A DNA stretch of 64,000 bases from Novosphingobium sp. FSW06-99 (GTDB lineage: Bacteria; Pseudomonadota; Alphaproteobacteria; Sphingomonadales; Sphingomonadaceae), in NCBI RefSeq assembly GCF_001519065.1, contig NZ_KQ954252.1, positions 267,535 to 331,534 on the forward strand. The letters are read 5' to 3'. Under the pieces are notes generated by a model, which had not been told where the DNA came from, searched no databases, and saw only the letters and a program-made list of their open reading frames with translations. The position numbers and the translations under genes were made by a program. This document shows positions 44,165-53,518 of the stretch, piece after piece (position 1 is the first letter of the stretch; each line of letters begins with the position of its first letter).

Positions 44165-45454
44165 TCAGTGTGCGAACGTGACCTGGGCGGCGGCAGGCGT
44201 GGTATCGACGGGCGCCGCCGCCTCGGGCTGGGCAACGATCGGGGCCGAACGGATCTGTGCCTTGGCACCGGGCATGGCCGCCTGGACATTGGTCACCACC
44301 ACCCGGTCGGTGGGCAGCAAGCCGCCCCGGATCACGCGCAGCCCGCGCACCACCGGGCCAAGCTCGACCGGTTTGGCGCCGACCGTGCCATCGGCGCCGA
44401 CCACCAGCACGGTCTTGCGCGCCTGGTCGGACTGGATCGCCTCGTCAGGCACCAGCAGCGCCTTGACCATGCCACCGCCCGACAGCCGCATATTGCCGAA
44501 CAGGCCGGGGGTGAGGAACAGTTTGGGATTGGCGATCACCGCGCGGCCGCGGATCGTGCCCGAATGGGGATCGAGCCCGTTGTCGGTGAAATCGAGCCGC
44601 CCGTGCCATTGATAGCCCGGTTCGTCCTGCAATTTGATCTCGACTTCCGGCGCGGTGCCATGGGCGGCCTTGTCGCGCTGCGCCTTGAGGAACAGCGCTT
44701 CGGAGCTGTCGAAGTTGAAATAGATTGGATCGAGCGCGTTGATGGTGGTCAACAGGGTCGCGTTGGCACCGTCGCCGGCTGCGACCAGATTGCCGATATC
44801 GACGCGGCGGTCGGAAATCCGTCCGGTGATCGGTGCGCGCACCTCGGTGAATTCCATGTCGAGCGCGCGCTGGCGGGCACGCGCCTCGGCGGCGGCCAGG
44901 CTGGCCTGCGCCGATTGCAGCCGGGCGCGCAAGCCATCGACTTCACCTGCCGAAACCGCTTCGTCGCCCGACAGCCGCGCGGCGCGGGTATAGTCGGATT
45001 GTGCCAGCGTCAGCGCGCTGCGCGCGGCGGCGACATTGGCCTGTGCCTCGGCCAGCGCGGCGCGATAGGGCCGCTGGTCGATGGTGAACAGCACCTGGCC
45101 CTTGTGCACCAGATCGCCGTCGCGGAAATGCAGTGCGGTAACCTGACCCGCGACGCGGGGGCGCACTTCGACCATCTGGCTGGGGGCGAACCGGCCGACA
45201 TAGTCGTCCCATTCGACCACCGGGGCGACCAGCGGCGTGGCCACGCCCAGCGTGGGTGCTGGCGGGGTGACCGCCTTCACCGCCTGGTGCGCCACCAGCG
45301 ACCAGCCCAGCGCAACGGCCAGCGCCAGCGCGATCGCGCCGATCGCGACCTGGCGCGAAGACACCAGGCCGGTGGACGTGATGGTGCCGTTGGGCGCCGT
45401 ATAGCCCAGGCCCGCCTGGGGTTCGGCATTTTCGATGGTCGATGGCATATCCAT
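44165..45454 (-). CDS. RND efflux periplasmic adaptor (HlyD/AcrA type)
   Basis: 429 residues. One membrane helix near 39-56 ('VAIGAIALALAVALGWSLVA') anchors it, without lipobox. Lipoyl half-motifs 'EVRPRVAGQVTALHFRDGDLVHKGQVLFTID' and 'TEVRAPITGRISDRRVDIGNLV' flank an alpha-hairpin ('ARSALTLAQSDYTRAARL'), followed by beta-barrel and membrane-proximal domains. It joins pump and channel. ATG at 45454 has GGAG nine bases upstream; the frame is open to 45595 but that start has poor spacing. The N-terminal cytoplasmic arm of about 40 residues is longer than usual. Confidence 0.9.
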   Translation of the reverse strand: MDMPSTIENAEPQAGLGYTAPNGTITSTGLVSSRQVAIGAIALALAVALGWSLVAHQAVKAVTPPAPTLGVATPLVAPVVEWDDYVGRFAPSQMVEVRPRVAGQVTALHFRDGDLVHKGQVLFTIDQRPYRAALAEAQANVAAARSALTLAQSDYTRAARLSGDEAVSAGEVDGLRARLQSAQASLAAAEARARQRALDMEFTEVRAPITGRISDRRVDIGNLVAAGDGANATLLTTINALDPIYFNFDSSEALFLKAQRDKAAHGTAPEVEIKLQDEPGYQWHGRLDFTDNGLDPHSGTIRGRAVIANPKLFLTPGLFGNMRLSGGGMVKALLVPDEAIQSDQARKTVLVVGADGTVGAKPVELGPVVRGLRVIRGGLLPTDRVVVTNVQAAMPGAKAQIRSAPIVAQPEAAAPVDTTPAAAQVTFAH

Positions 45455-45851
45455 GGGATCAACTCCGGCATTCGGGATCGGGTTCGCGGCTTGGCAATCA
45501 CGATCGGCAGGATGCGGGGGCGCAGCGCCGATCACGCCCGATGGCGGATCAACCTGCATCCGCACCGGCGCGACCGGTCGGGTATCTTTGAACATCCTCT
45601 TTGGTCAGGACGGACCGGTCCCGTGCGGCGGCGCCCCGGGTGGGGGGGAGGGCGCACAACCGAACGGGAACCGGCGTCAGCCTGACCCCAGGCGCCATGC
45701 CCGGATGGGCCACGGCGAGGGACAGACCGGTTGCGGCGCAGGTTATGCCTGTCGCCGAACTGTTGAATGCGCCGACGCGAAGCCCAACGCCGGGATTGGG
45801 TACGTTGGGTTCGTCTGACCAGGGGTGGGAGTGGTGGCCCCGACACATTCA
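45455..45851 (-). other. Long leader of the efflux operon (no gene seen)
   Basis: About 400 bases between the operator at 45852 and the adaptor start. I see no convincing gene; short frames here lack good start sites. If transcription begins at the operator, the efflux mRNA has an unusually long 5' leader. Confidence 0.4.
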
Positions 45852-45865
45852 ATACCAATCGGTAT
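45852..45865. promoter_or_regulatory. TetR operator (ATACCAATCGGTAT)
   Basis: One base off the perfect palindrome ATACCGATCGGTAT found at the tetR start. It lies just after the tetR stop and upstream of the efflux operon, so it is the expected control site for the pump. Confidence 0.72.
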
Positions 45866-45936
45866 AGAATGCTCGGGCGGGTCCGTCAACCGATTTGTGT
45901 ACCGGGCGGTAATTTATGTATCGAATTGTACGTCGG

Positions 45937-46572
45937 TCAGCGTCCGGGCCACAGCATCAGCGTGGTCTGCACCAGTTGTTCAAGCTCTTCGGGACTGGCA
46001 CCGGTGCTGGCCTGCACGCTGAGGCCCTGCATCACTGCGCACAGATAGCTGGTCAGGGCTTCGGCGGTGACGTGGTCGGGCAAATCGCCCTCGGCCTTGG
46101 CGCGTTCGAACCGGGCGACGATGGCCCGGTCCGACGAGGCACGCCGTGCCATCACCTCTTCGCGAATCGAATCGGCAAAGTTGGTGCAGGCGACTGCGCT
46201 GATCACGCCCATGCAGCCGCGCGGATCGTCGCCACCGATTTGCATGGTCAGCGCGCCATGCAGGAACCGTTCGGCCACACCGCGTGCGGTCGGGGCTTCG
46301 AGTGCGGTATGGACATAGGCCAGCTTGTCGCGCTCATAGAGATCAAGCGCCTTGCAAAACAACGCTTCCTTGTTGCCGAAACAGGCATAGAGGCTGGGCT
46401 TGGTGATGCCCATCGCCTCGGTCAGTTCGGCCATCGAGGCGCCTTCATAGCCGCGTGTCCAGAACACCCGCAGCGCCGCCGTCAACGCGGTTTCGACACA
46501 GAACTGGCGCGGGCGGCCACGCGCGGCGGCGGGCGTCCCGGCAATGTCTAGCTGGTCATCGATGGTTTCCAT
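45937..46572 (-). CDS. TetR-family regulator of the RND operon
   Basis: 211 residues. N-terminal helix-turn-helix 'ALRVFWTRGYEGASMAELTEAMGITKPSLYACFGNKEALF' is classic TetR; the C-terminal part is a helical ligand domain. The gene lies directly upstream of the pump operon, same strand, and both its own start codon and the pump promoter region carry ATACCRATCGGTAT sites. It should repress itself and the pump until a pump substrate binds. ATG at 46572 overlaps the operator. Confidence 0.93.
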   Translation of the reverse strand: METIDDQLDIAGTPAAARGRPRQFCVETALTAALRVFWTRGYEGASMAELTEAMGITKPSLYACFGNKEALFCKALDLYERDKLAYVHTALEAPTARGVAERFLHGALTMQIGGDDPRGCMGVISAVACTNFADSIREEVMARRASSDRAIVARFERAKAEGDLPDHVTAEALTSYLCAVMQGLSVQASTGASPEELEQLVQTTLMLWPGR

Positions 46573-46584
46573 ACCGATCGGTAT
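46571..46584. promoter_or_regulatory. TetR autoregulatory operator (ATACCGATCGGTAT)
   Basis: Perfect 14-bp palindrome overlapping the first two bases of the tetR start codon. Binding here would block both transcription and access to the start region. Confidence 0.75.
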
Positions 46585-46650
46585 ATAGATTATCCGTGCC
46601 GCCGCGTCCAGTTGCGACGTGCAGCCCCGCGTGCCGGCCGCAATCGGGGT

Positions 46651-48435
46651 TCAGGCGGCCACGGCCAGCCGGTTTCGGCCGTCGCTCTTCGCGTGATAGA
46701 GCGCGGTGTCTGCGGCGGTCATCACGGCCTCGGGGCTCGATCCCGGATCGAACCGGGCCAGGCCTGCGCTGACCGTGGCGTGCAGCACGGGCGCGCCTGC
46801 CGGAAAATCCCGCGTGGCGGCAAAGCGCGCGACGATCCGTTCGCAAATCTGCCGCGCGTCCTCTATCCTCGCGCCGAACAGCACCACGGCAAATTCCTCG
46901 CCATCCAGCCGCACCGCGTTGTCCCCCGATCGCACCGATTCGCGCAGGACTTGCGCAAACGTGCGGATCACCTGATCGCCGATGGCACGCCCGTGCAGAT
47001 CATTGATCTGCTTGAAATGGTCGAGATCAAACAGCGCCAGACAGCCCGATTGTCCCGAGGCAAGGCCTTTGGCCAGGTCCAGATCGAACACCCGCCGGTT
47101 GGCAAGGCCGGTCAGGGGATCGGTCATCGCCAGATGGGGCAGGTTGTCGATCATCTCGCGCCGCCCGCTGATGTCGCGGATCAATGTCAACGTGCCGTTC
47201 ACCCGGCCCTGGTGATCGAGCACCGCGCGCGTGCTGCCTTCGACCCACAGTTCGCTGCGATTCTTGCGCAAGATGCGGAATTCTGCCGCGATCATGGCAT
47301 CTTTGGTGTCCATCAGGCTGCGGCGACTGGCGCGTACGCGGGGCGCATCGCGCGGGTGGACCAGTTCGAACACCGATCGCCCGACCACTTCCTCGGGCAG
47401 ATAGCCCCACAGCCGCACCAGCGATGGCGAGGCGAAGCTGACCGTGCCGTCATATTTGACGCGGATGATCACGTCGCTCGATCGTTCGATGATCAGGCGG
47501 TGCAACGCTTCGGCGGCCTGCACGCGCTCAAGCAGGCGTTGGCGGGCCACAAGTTCCGCCGACAGCGGCAACACAACCAGCACGACCGAGGCGAAATAGC
47601 CCTGCAGCACTTCATAGCGCAGCCACGTGCTGACATGCAGCAACATGGTCGGACCGAAACCCGCGCTTGTCCCGATCAGCCCGACGGTCATCAGAATGAT
47701 GACTGAGGCCATCGCCCCGAACCGCCCGAGCCGCAGCGTCGTCGCCACCATCACGATCAGCGGCAACAGCACGAGCGGAACGACATTCTGCCCGAACGTC
47801 AGCAACGATGCCAGGGCGACCAGACCCAGCAACAGCATCGCCTCGCGCTTCAACCGGGCCGAGGCCGATTGCAGCCAGTGGCGCGCCTCGCCTTGCCGGG
47901 CCAGCAGCAGCGGCGGGGAAAAGGCAATGAAACCCAGGGCATGCGCACCGAACCAGTCGCCCCAGGCGCGCATCACGGGCAGACCCGCGACCCAGTGGAT
48001 GACCCACGCCGCCGGCGCTGCGCACAGCGCGGGCACCAGCAGGCCGGCAACGAGCAGAAACCGCACCACTTCGTCGATCGACTGCAAACGGCCAAAGCGC
48101 GGGTAGATCCGCTTGACCACCCAGGCCGCGGCCCAGGCCTCGCCAACGCTGATCAGCGCCAGCGGCAGCGCTGCCAGCGGGCCAAATCCGAACCACCAGA
48201 TTGCCGCCGCGGCGCAGGCCACGGCGGTCATCCCCACGTCCGGCCAGCGTCGGCGCGGCGTGACCACCAGTTGCACGAACAGCACCGCGCCCGCAATCCA
48301 CACCACGGCCACCCCGCGATCAAAGCGCGAGAGCAACAGCCCGAATGTCAGGCTGGCGAAATAGACCAGCGCAAAGCGGGCGGCCGAAAACAGACGTGCA
48401 AGGCGATGTGGCACCATTGTGGCCGATATGTCCAT
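46651..48435 (-). CDS. MASE1-PAS-GGDEF protein, putative diguanylate cyclase
   Basis: 594 residues. Residues about 15-300 hold eight or more membrane helices in the MASE1 sensor pattern ('VVWIAGAVLFVQLVV', 'FGAHALGFIAFSPPLLLA'). A PAS domain follows ('LIIERSSDVIIRVKYDGTVSFASPSLVRLWGYLPEEVVG' to 'LIRDISGRREM'), then GGDEF ('DPLTGLANRRVFDLDL', 'LALFDLDHFKQINDLHG'). The signature reads 'RLDGEEFAVVL': the first Gly of GGEEF is Asp. This may still allow c-di-GMP synthesis, or may mark a degenerate enzyme; an RxxD inhibitory site is not obvious. ATG at 48435; weak ribosome-binding site. Confidence 0.88.
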   Translation of the reverse strand: MDISATMVPHRLARLFSAARFALVYFASLTFGLLLSRFDRGVAVVWIAGAVLFVQLVVTPRRRWPDVGMTAVACAAAAIWWFGFGPLAALPLALISVGEAWAAAWVVKRIYPRFGRLQSIDEVVRFLLVAGLLVPALCAAPAAWVIHWVAGLPVMRAWGDWFGAHALGFIAFSPPLLLARQGEARHWLQSASARLKREAMLLLGLVALASLLTFGQNVVPLVLLPLIVMVATTLRLGRFGAMASVIILMTVGLIGTSAGFGPTMLLHVSTWLRYEVLQGYFASVVLVVLPLSAELVARQRLLERVQAAEALHRLIIERSSDVIIRVKYDGTVSFASPSLVRLWGYLPEEVVGRSVFELVHPRDAPRVRASRRSLMDTKDAMIAAEFRILRKNRSELWVEGSTRAVLDHQGRVNGTLTLIRDISGRREMIDNLPHLAMTDPLTGLANRRVFDLDLAKGLASGQSGCLALFDLDHFKQINDLHGRAIGDQVIRTFAQVLRESVRSGDNAVRLDGEEFAVVLFGARIEDARQICERIVARFAATRDFPAGAPVLHATVSAGLARFDPGSSPEAVMTAADTALYHAKSDGRNRLAVAA

Positions 48436-48456
48436 GGTTTGCCCCGCACTGCCCTA

Positions 48457-48721
48457 GGGCGTAAACGCATAAATGGCATCAACGAGGCGGCAAAATGGCG
48501 AACATATCGCGCCGAAAGGCGCGCGGCTAAGGCTGGTTGCCTTTGCAAGCGCATTTCGGTTCGAGATGGAAGCCATTTTGCCGTCCCTTCGGGATTTGAC
48601 CCAAGAGGCCAATCGCTACGTTGGACAGGCTTGAAATAGCACCACTATTCCTGCGCCTATCCGCCGTGGGCCGGGCCTCTTGGTCTCATACCGCTTTGAT
48701 GCCATTTATGCACTTACGCCC
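48457..48721. mobile_element. MITE-like element with 26-bp terminal inverted repeats
   Basis: 265 bases with no coding capacity. The ends GGGCGTAA..GCATAAATGGCATCAA (48457-48482) and their reverse complement (48696-48721) match at 24 of 26 positions. Both ends are flanked by TA within CTAG, the target typical of IS630/Tc1-type transposition. Inside are two more inverted repeats: CGGCAAAATGGC at 48488 with GCCATTTTGCCG at 48572, and GACCCAAGAGGCC at 48598 with GGCCTCTTGGTC at 48674, so the RNA would fold into nested stems. It lies between the permease stop and the GGDEF gene start. Confidence 0.7.
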
Positions 48722-48769
48722 TAGCCCGCATAAGGCGCGCGGGCAAGCAAAGAGCCGGAATTCTGCGGT

Positions 48770-50134
48770 TCAGCCGGTGCGGCCGTGCCGGAACAGCCGA
48801 TGCAGCACGATCAGGCCGATCACGCTCAACACCCCCATCGCCAGCGGCGCGCGCTGGTCGGGGATAAAGGCCATGGCCACCAGGATTGCCAGCATCGCCA
48901 CGATCGCCGCGCGCGTCAGCCAGGGAAAACCCCACATGCGGATGGTCAGCCGCGCGGGCGTTTCGGTTTCGAACCGGGCGCGCAGGCGCAATTGCGAAAA
49001 CGCGATCGCCAGATAGACGAACAACGCCACCGTACCATAGGATTCGACCAGAAAGGCGAACACCCGGTCGGGCGAAAGATAGGACATGATCACCGCCAGA
49101 AACCCAAAGCCGGACCCGCACAGGATCGCCGCAACCGGCACGCCGCGCGGGCTGAGCCGGGCCAGAAAGCGCGGGGCATCGCCGTGGCGGGTCAGCGCAA
49201 AGGCGATCCGAGACGAGGCATAGAGCCCTGAATTGAGCGCCGAAAGCACCGCAGTGAGCACCACCGCATTCATGATCTGCGCCGCCGCCGGGATGTTCAT
49301 CGCCACCAGCGCACTGACATAGGGGGTCGCCACTTGCGGCGAATTCCACGGCATGATCATGACCACCAGCAGGATCGAGCCGACATAGAACACCAGCACG
49401 CGGCTGATCACCGAATGGGTCGCGCGGGCCACTGCGCGCGCGGGCTGTTCGGATTCGGCGGCGGCAATGGTGACGATTTCGGCGCCGAAGTAGAACCCCG
49501 TGGCGGCCACCGCGCCAGTCAGCACCGGCAGCCAGCCATTAGGCGCAAACCCGCCATGCGCGGTCAGGTGCTTCAGCCCCGGGCCGCCGCCGGGCCACAG
49601 CCCCAGCACATAGCTGGTGCCCAGCACCAGAAAGACGATGATCGCCGCCACCTTGATCGAGGAAAACCAGAACTCGAATTCGCCATAGGATCGCACCGAT
49701 CCCAGATTGGTCGCGGTCAGTGCCAGCATCAGCCCCAGTGCGAGCAGCCATTGCGGCGCTTCTGGCAACCAGAACCGGATCAGGTCGGCCCCGGCAATCG
49801 CCTCGATCGCCACCACGATGACCCAGAAATACCAGTACATCCACCCGGTCAGAAACCCCGCCAGATCGCCCAGGGCTAGCCGCGCATAGGCATAGAACGA
49901 TCCGACCGCGGGCAGCGCAGTGGCCATTTCACCGAGCATGCGCATGACCAGCACCACCAGCGTGCCGGTCAGCAGGAACGACAGGCAGGCAGCCGGACCG
50001 GCAGACTGGATCACCACCCGGCTGCCGACAAACAGACCCGCGCCGATCACCCCGCCCAGCGCGATCATCGTCATGTGGCGTTGTTTCAGGCCCTGGGCGA
50101 GCTGGGGTGGCGGCACTGCATCGGGGTCGGTCAC
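48770..50134 (-). CDS. APC-family amino-acid permease
   Basis: 454 residues, 12 membrane helices. 'MTMIALGGVIGAGLFVGS' is the first helix motif of the amino-acid transporter (AAT) branch, and 'FYFGAEIVTIAAAESEQPARAVARA' is its central signature, as in GABA, proline and aromatic amino-acid permeases. Substrate not determinable. GTG start at 50134. The neighbouring MITE-like element lies just downstream. Confidence 0.9.
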   Translation of the reverse strand: MTDPDAVPPPQLAQGLKQRHMTMIALGGVIGAGLFVGSRVVIQSAGPAACLSFLLTGTLVVLVMRMLGEMATALPAVGSFYAYARLALGDLAGFLTGWMYWYFWVIVVAIEAIAGADLIRFWLPEAPQWLLALGLMLALTATNLGSVRSYGEFEFWFSSIKVAAIIVFLVLGTSYVLGLWPGGGPGLKHLTAHGGFAPNGWLPVLTGAVAATGFYFGAEIVTIAAAESEQPARAVARATHSVISRVLVFYVGSILLVVMIMPWNSPQVATPYVSALVAMNIPAAAQIMNAVVLTAVLSALNSGLYASSRIAFALTRHGDAPRFLARLSPRGVPVAAILCGSGFGFLAVIMSYLSPDRVFAFLVESYGTVALFVYLAIAFSQLRLRARFETETPARLTIRMWGFPWLTRAAIVAMLAILVAMAFIPDQRAPLAMGVLSVIGLIVLHRLFRHGRTG

Positions 50135-50271
50135 GCAAGGCGGCTTTCAAACAGGAGCGGCGAATTTCAAACAGGATCTACGCGCGAATCGGATCGATGC
50201 GGCACCGACAACCGCACGTGCATGCGCCAAGATCAAGCCGATCGCGGTGGCGGTCACGCCGGTGCAATCCG

Positions 50272-51156
50272 TCATGGCGCGCGGACCGATCCGCGCACCA
50301 GATCGAGCCAGGCGCGCGCCGCATCAGACAGATAGGCGCCGCGCCGCCACAGCATGGCCAGATGCCAATCGGTGGCGGGCTCGTCCAGAACGACTGCCCG
50401 GACGCGCTCGTGCGGTCGTTGTGCGGCGATCATGCGCGGCAGAAAGGCAATGCCCATCCCGGCCGCCACCAGTTCGACGACAAAGTCGACTTGCGCACTG
50501 CGCGCGACGATCCGGGGGGCAAATCCGTGGCGCGCGCAGCCCTCGATGATGATCCGGTTGATTGCGAACCCGGCCTCGAACAGGATCAGCGGCTGGTCGC
50601 GCAGTGCGGTCAGGTCGATCGTGTCCCGCCCGGCCAATGGGTGTCCGGCGCGGATCAGCGCGACCAGCGGTTCGCAGCGGATCGACTGGATATGAAAGGC
50701 ATCGGCTGCCGGCAGCAGCGAGGCCGCCAGTTCGATATCACCCGCCAGCAGCAAGTCTTCGAGGTGGCTGGCGCCATGTTCGACCAACTGGATTTCCACC
50801 CCCGGATAGCGTTCGCGAAAATCGGCAAACAGCGGGGCAAACAGCACCGCGCTGCCGACCGGCGGCAACCCCAGCCGCAAGGTGCCGCGTTTCAGCCCGC
50901 GCAATTCATCGAGTTCGGCCAGCAGGTCTGTGCTCTCTGCCAGCAGGCGCACAGCACGGGCATAGACCGCTTCGCCGATCGTGGTCAGCGTGGTGCGATG
51001 TCCGATGCGATCGAGCAGGGGGGCGCCGATTTCATCTTCCAGTTGCCTGACTGCCTTGCTGACGGTCGACTGGGTGGAAAACAACGTCTTTGCGGCCGCC
51101 GAAAAGCCACCCTGGCGCACAACCTCGACAAAGGCGCGAAGCGTTCTGAATTCCAT
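50272..51156 (-). CDS. LysR-family regulator next to FUSC gene
   Basis: 294 residues. N-terminal winged helix 'FRTLRAFVEVVRQGGFSAAAKTLFSTQSTVSKAVRQLEDEIGAPLLDR' and a LysR substrate domain ('GTLRLGLPPVGSAVLFAPLFADFRERYP'). Divergent from the FUSC gene with an ATTCC-N5-GGAAT site at its own start, so it probably regulates that exporter, like AaeR with the aae efflux genes. ATG at 51156 has GGA six bases upstream; an ATG at 51162 is possible. Confidence 0.9.
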   Translation of the reverse strand: MEFRTLRAFVEVVRQGGFSAAAKTLFSTQSTVSKAVRQLEDEIGAPLLDRIGHRTTLTTIGEAVYARAVRLLAESTDLLAELDELRGLKRGTLRLGLPPVGSAVLFAPLFADFRERYPGVEIQLVEHGASHLEDLLLAGDIELAASLLPAADAFHIQSIRCEPLVALIRAGHPLAGRDTIDLTALRDQPLILFEAGFAINRIIIEGCARHGFAPRIVARSAQVDFVVELVAAGMGIAFLPRMIAAQRPHERVRAVVLDEPATDWHLAMLWRRGAYLSDAARAWLDLVRGSVRAP

Positions 51157-51160
51157 CAGC

Positions 51161-51175
51161 ATTCCATATCGGAAT
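51161..51175. promoter_or_regulatory. LysR binding site ATTCC-N5-GGAAT
   Basis: Perfect 5-bp inverted repeat with five-base spacer, immediately upstream of the lysR start and about 80 bases before the divergent FUSC gene. It fits the T-N11-A type of LysR sites. Confidence 0.6.
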
Positions 51176-51256
51176 AGAATTCAGTCAATCAAGTCGTTTT
51201 GATCGCGAAAGGTCCGCGTTTATGGCGGGGGCCCGATCCCACGGACCCCGCACGCC

Positions 51257-53077
51257 ATGACCCACGCCACTTGCCCCGCCGGTGTGACCCCGGCGTTGAC
51301 CATGCCCCGGTTTGCCGACCACTGGCGCCTGGTGTCGCGACGGCTGCGCGCGGGCGCCATCGCCTATGTGCCCGAACGGTTCGGCCTGGTCGAAGGGCTG
51401 CGCGCAGCCACGGCGGTGGCGATCATGGTCGGCGCCAGCCTGCTTGTGCACCAGCCGACGCTGAGTTGGGGCGCGTTCGCCGCATTCTGGACCTGCCTTG
51501 CCGATCCCGACGGACCGGACCGTACACGCCTTGTGACGATGGGCGGTTTCGTGGTGCTGGGCACGGTGCTGGCGCCGCTGATGGTGCTGTTGGCCGGTTG
51601 CGGGCCCACGACGGCGACGCTCGCGCTGTTTGCAATCGTCGCGTCGAATGCGCTGCTGTCGCGGTTTGGCGCGGTGGCTGCACAAGTCGGCATGCTGGCC
51701 AATGTCGTGGTGGTGGTGGCGATCGACCAGCCGCTGGCGACCACCGACCCGGCCATGCTGGGCGGTGCCTTTCTGACCGGCGGCGTGTTTGCGCTGCTGT
51801 TGTGTCTGGTGATCTGGCGCACCCATCCGCGCGACAGTGCCGCGCAGAACGCGGCGGCGATCGTGCGTGATCTGCGCGACATGACCGGGGACCTGCATGC
51901 GCTGGCGCTGCACGGTGTCAGGCCGGACAGGCAACACCGGCGGGCGTTGCGCGCCACGCTCGAACGCGCGCGTGTCGACATGGCCATGGCGGACCCGGAT
52001 CTGGCCGCGCTCGCCGATGCGGCAGAGCACATCCTGGCCGGGCTGATCGCGCTGGACCACGCCATGGTTGAGCGCGCACGCGATTGGCCCGGTGCATCGG
52101 TCTGCGCGATGCTGGAAACGCTCGATGACGCGCTGTCGACCATGGGCCGGGGTTTGACCCGGCACAACTGGGCCCATGCCGAGGTAGGCGCGCACGTGCA
52201 GACCTTGCGCGACCTTGGCCGCGCTACCCCGGGCCTGCCGTCGCGTGTGGCCGCGCTGTGGGCCGACGCGTTGTGCGTGGCGTCGCCCCGGCCACACCGT
52301 CGATCATCGCCGGCGGCGATGGCGGCACCGATCCGGGGCATCGCCGTGCCGGGCCATGCGCTGCGCCTGGCAGTGATGGTCACCATCACCCAGATCGTGA
52401 CGCAAGGCCTGCATCTGGGCTTTGCCTATTGGGCGACGATGGCAATCGTGGTGGTCATGCAACCCGATGTCATGGCGACCTGGCCACGCATGATCGAACG
52501 CGTCGTCGGCTCGATGGTCGGCGGTGGCGCGGCCGGCTTGCTGACCACGGTATGCACCGACGCGTGGCAACTGGTGGCGATGGTCTTTCCACTGGCGGCG
52601 GCCACCATTGCGCTGCGCCGCGTCAATTACACGCTCTATGTCGTGTTCCTGACGCCGCTGTTTGTCACGGTCGCCGATCTGACTGCTGCGCACGCGGCCA
52701 CCGGCTATGGCATCGCGCTGGCACGCACCGGCACCAATGTGCTGGGCAGCGTGCTCGGGCTGGCGGGTTCGCTGTGCCTGTCATCGCAACGTCCGGGCGG
52801 AATGCTGGCAAGGGCGCTGTCCGCCGCCGTGGCCGCCAATCTGCACTATGCGCGCCTGACGCTTGATGCGACCGTGGCCTTCGACCAACGCGAACACGCC
52901 CGGCGCGAGGCCGAACGCGCCAGCGCGGTGGCCGAGGCGCGGTGCCTGTCGATCATCGGCGCAGCCTGCCTTCCGCGCCCCGCCTACCGCCAGGCAGAGG
53001 CGTTGCTGCGGCATCTGCGCTACCTTGCAGGCGCGACCACGATCGCCAGCGTCGAACGCGGGCATCAGGCATGTTGA
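51257..53077 (+). CDS. FUSC-family (AaeB/YccS-like) aromatic-acid exporter
   Basis: 606 residues. Two blocks of five to six membrane helices (about 50-190 and 375-500) separated by a cytoplasmic helical region, the FUSC layout: 'SWGAFAAFWTCLADPDGPDRTRLVTMGGF' and 'WATMAIVVVMQPDVMATWPRMIERVVGSMVGG' are the repeated signature loops. AaeB-type members export hydroxylated aromatic acids such as p-hydroxybenzoate. No membrane-fusion partner gene is adjacent. The ATG at 51257 has a poor ribosome-binding site; an ATG at 51302 is an alternative. Confidence 0.87.
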   Translation: MTHATCPAGVTPALTMPRFADHWRLVSRRLRAGAIAYVPERFGLVEGLRAATAVAIMVGASLLVHQPTLSWGAFAAFWTCLADPDGPDRTRLVTMGGFVVLGTVLAPLMVLLAGCGPTTATLALFAIVASNALLSRFGAVAAQVGMLANVVVVVAIDQPLATTDPAMLGGAFLTGGVFALLLCLVIWRTHPRDSAAQNAAAIVRDLRDMTGDLHALALHGVRPDRQHRRALRATLERARVDMAMADPDLAALADAAEHILAGLIALDHAMVERARDWPGASVCAMLETLDDALSTMGRGLTRHNWAHAEVGAHVQTLRDLGRATPGLPSRVAALWADALCVASPRPHRRSSPAAMAAPIRGIAVPGHALRLAVMVTITQIVTQGLHLGFAYWATMAIVVVMQPDVMATWPRMIERVVGSMVGGGAAGLLTTVCTDAWQLVAMVFPLAAATIALRRVNYTLYVVFLTPLFVTVADLTAAHAATGYGIALARTGTNVLGSVLGLAGSLCLSSQRPGGMLARALSAAVAANLHYARLTLDATVAFDQREHARREAERASAVAEARCLSIIGAACLPRPAYRQAEALLRHLRYLAGATTIASVERGHQAC

Positions 53078-53217
53078 CCAAAATGTCTGGTCGTGTAGAG
53101 GACGGCGCGTCGCGATGGTCTGCGGGCCAACGTCAGACCACGCCAATCGATCGACAGCCGATAGCACGTCCTATGCGAAGTGTTTATCCCTTGCTGTTCA
53201 GATAGTTCGGCAAGAGC

Positions 53218-53293
53218 GGGCGGTTAGCTCAGTTGGTAGAGCATCTCGTTTACACCGAGAGGGTCAGCGGTTCGAGCCCGTTACCGCCCACCA
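53218..53293 (+). tRNA. tRNA-Val (anticodon TAC)
   Basis: 76 bases. Acceptor GGGCGGT pairs with ACCGCCC; D-arm GCTC-AGTTGGTA-GAGC; anticodon stem TCTCG/CGAGA with loop TTTACAC, anticodon TAC; T-arm with TTCGAGC; CCA encoded at 53291-53293. Confidence 0.97.
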
Positions 53294-53518
53294 TTGCCAC
53301 GACTCAAGGCGTGTTGCGGAATCCTTGAAGCCCTGGGAAAACCGGGATTGATATGGGGTCAACAGGCTCGTTGGGTCAACGCAAGTCCGCAATCGGGCCA
53401 ATCCACGCAGTTCGCAGATGCGGTATTTAACCCCGCTTCCGACGGATTGATTTGGCAAGCGTGCGTCCGGGCAGCGGCGCTACCTTCGGAGCCTGCACCA
53501 CGTGCCGGGACACGATCG

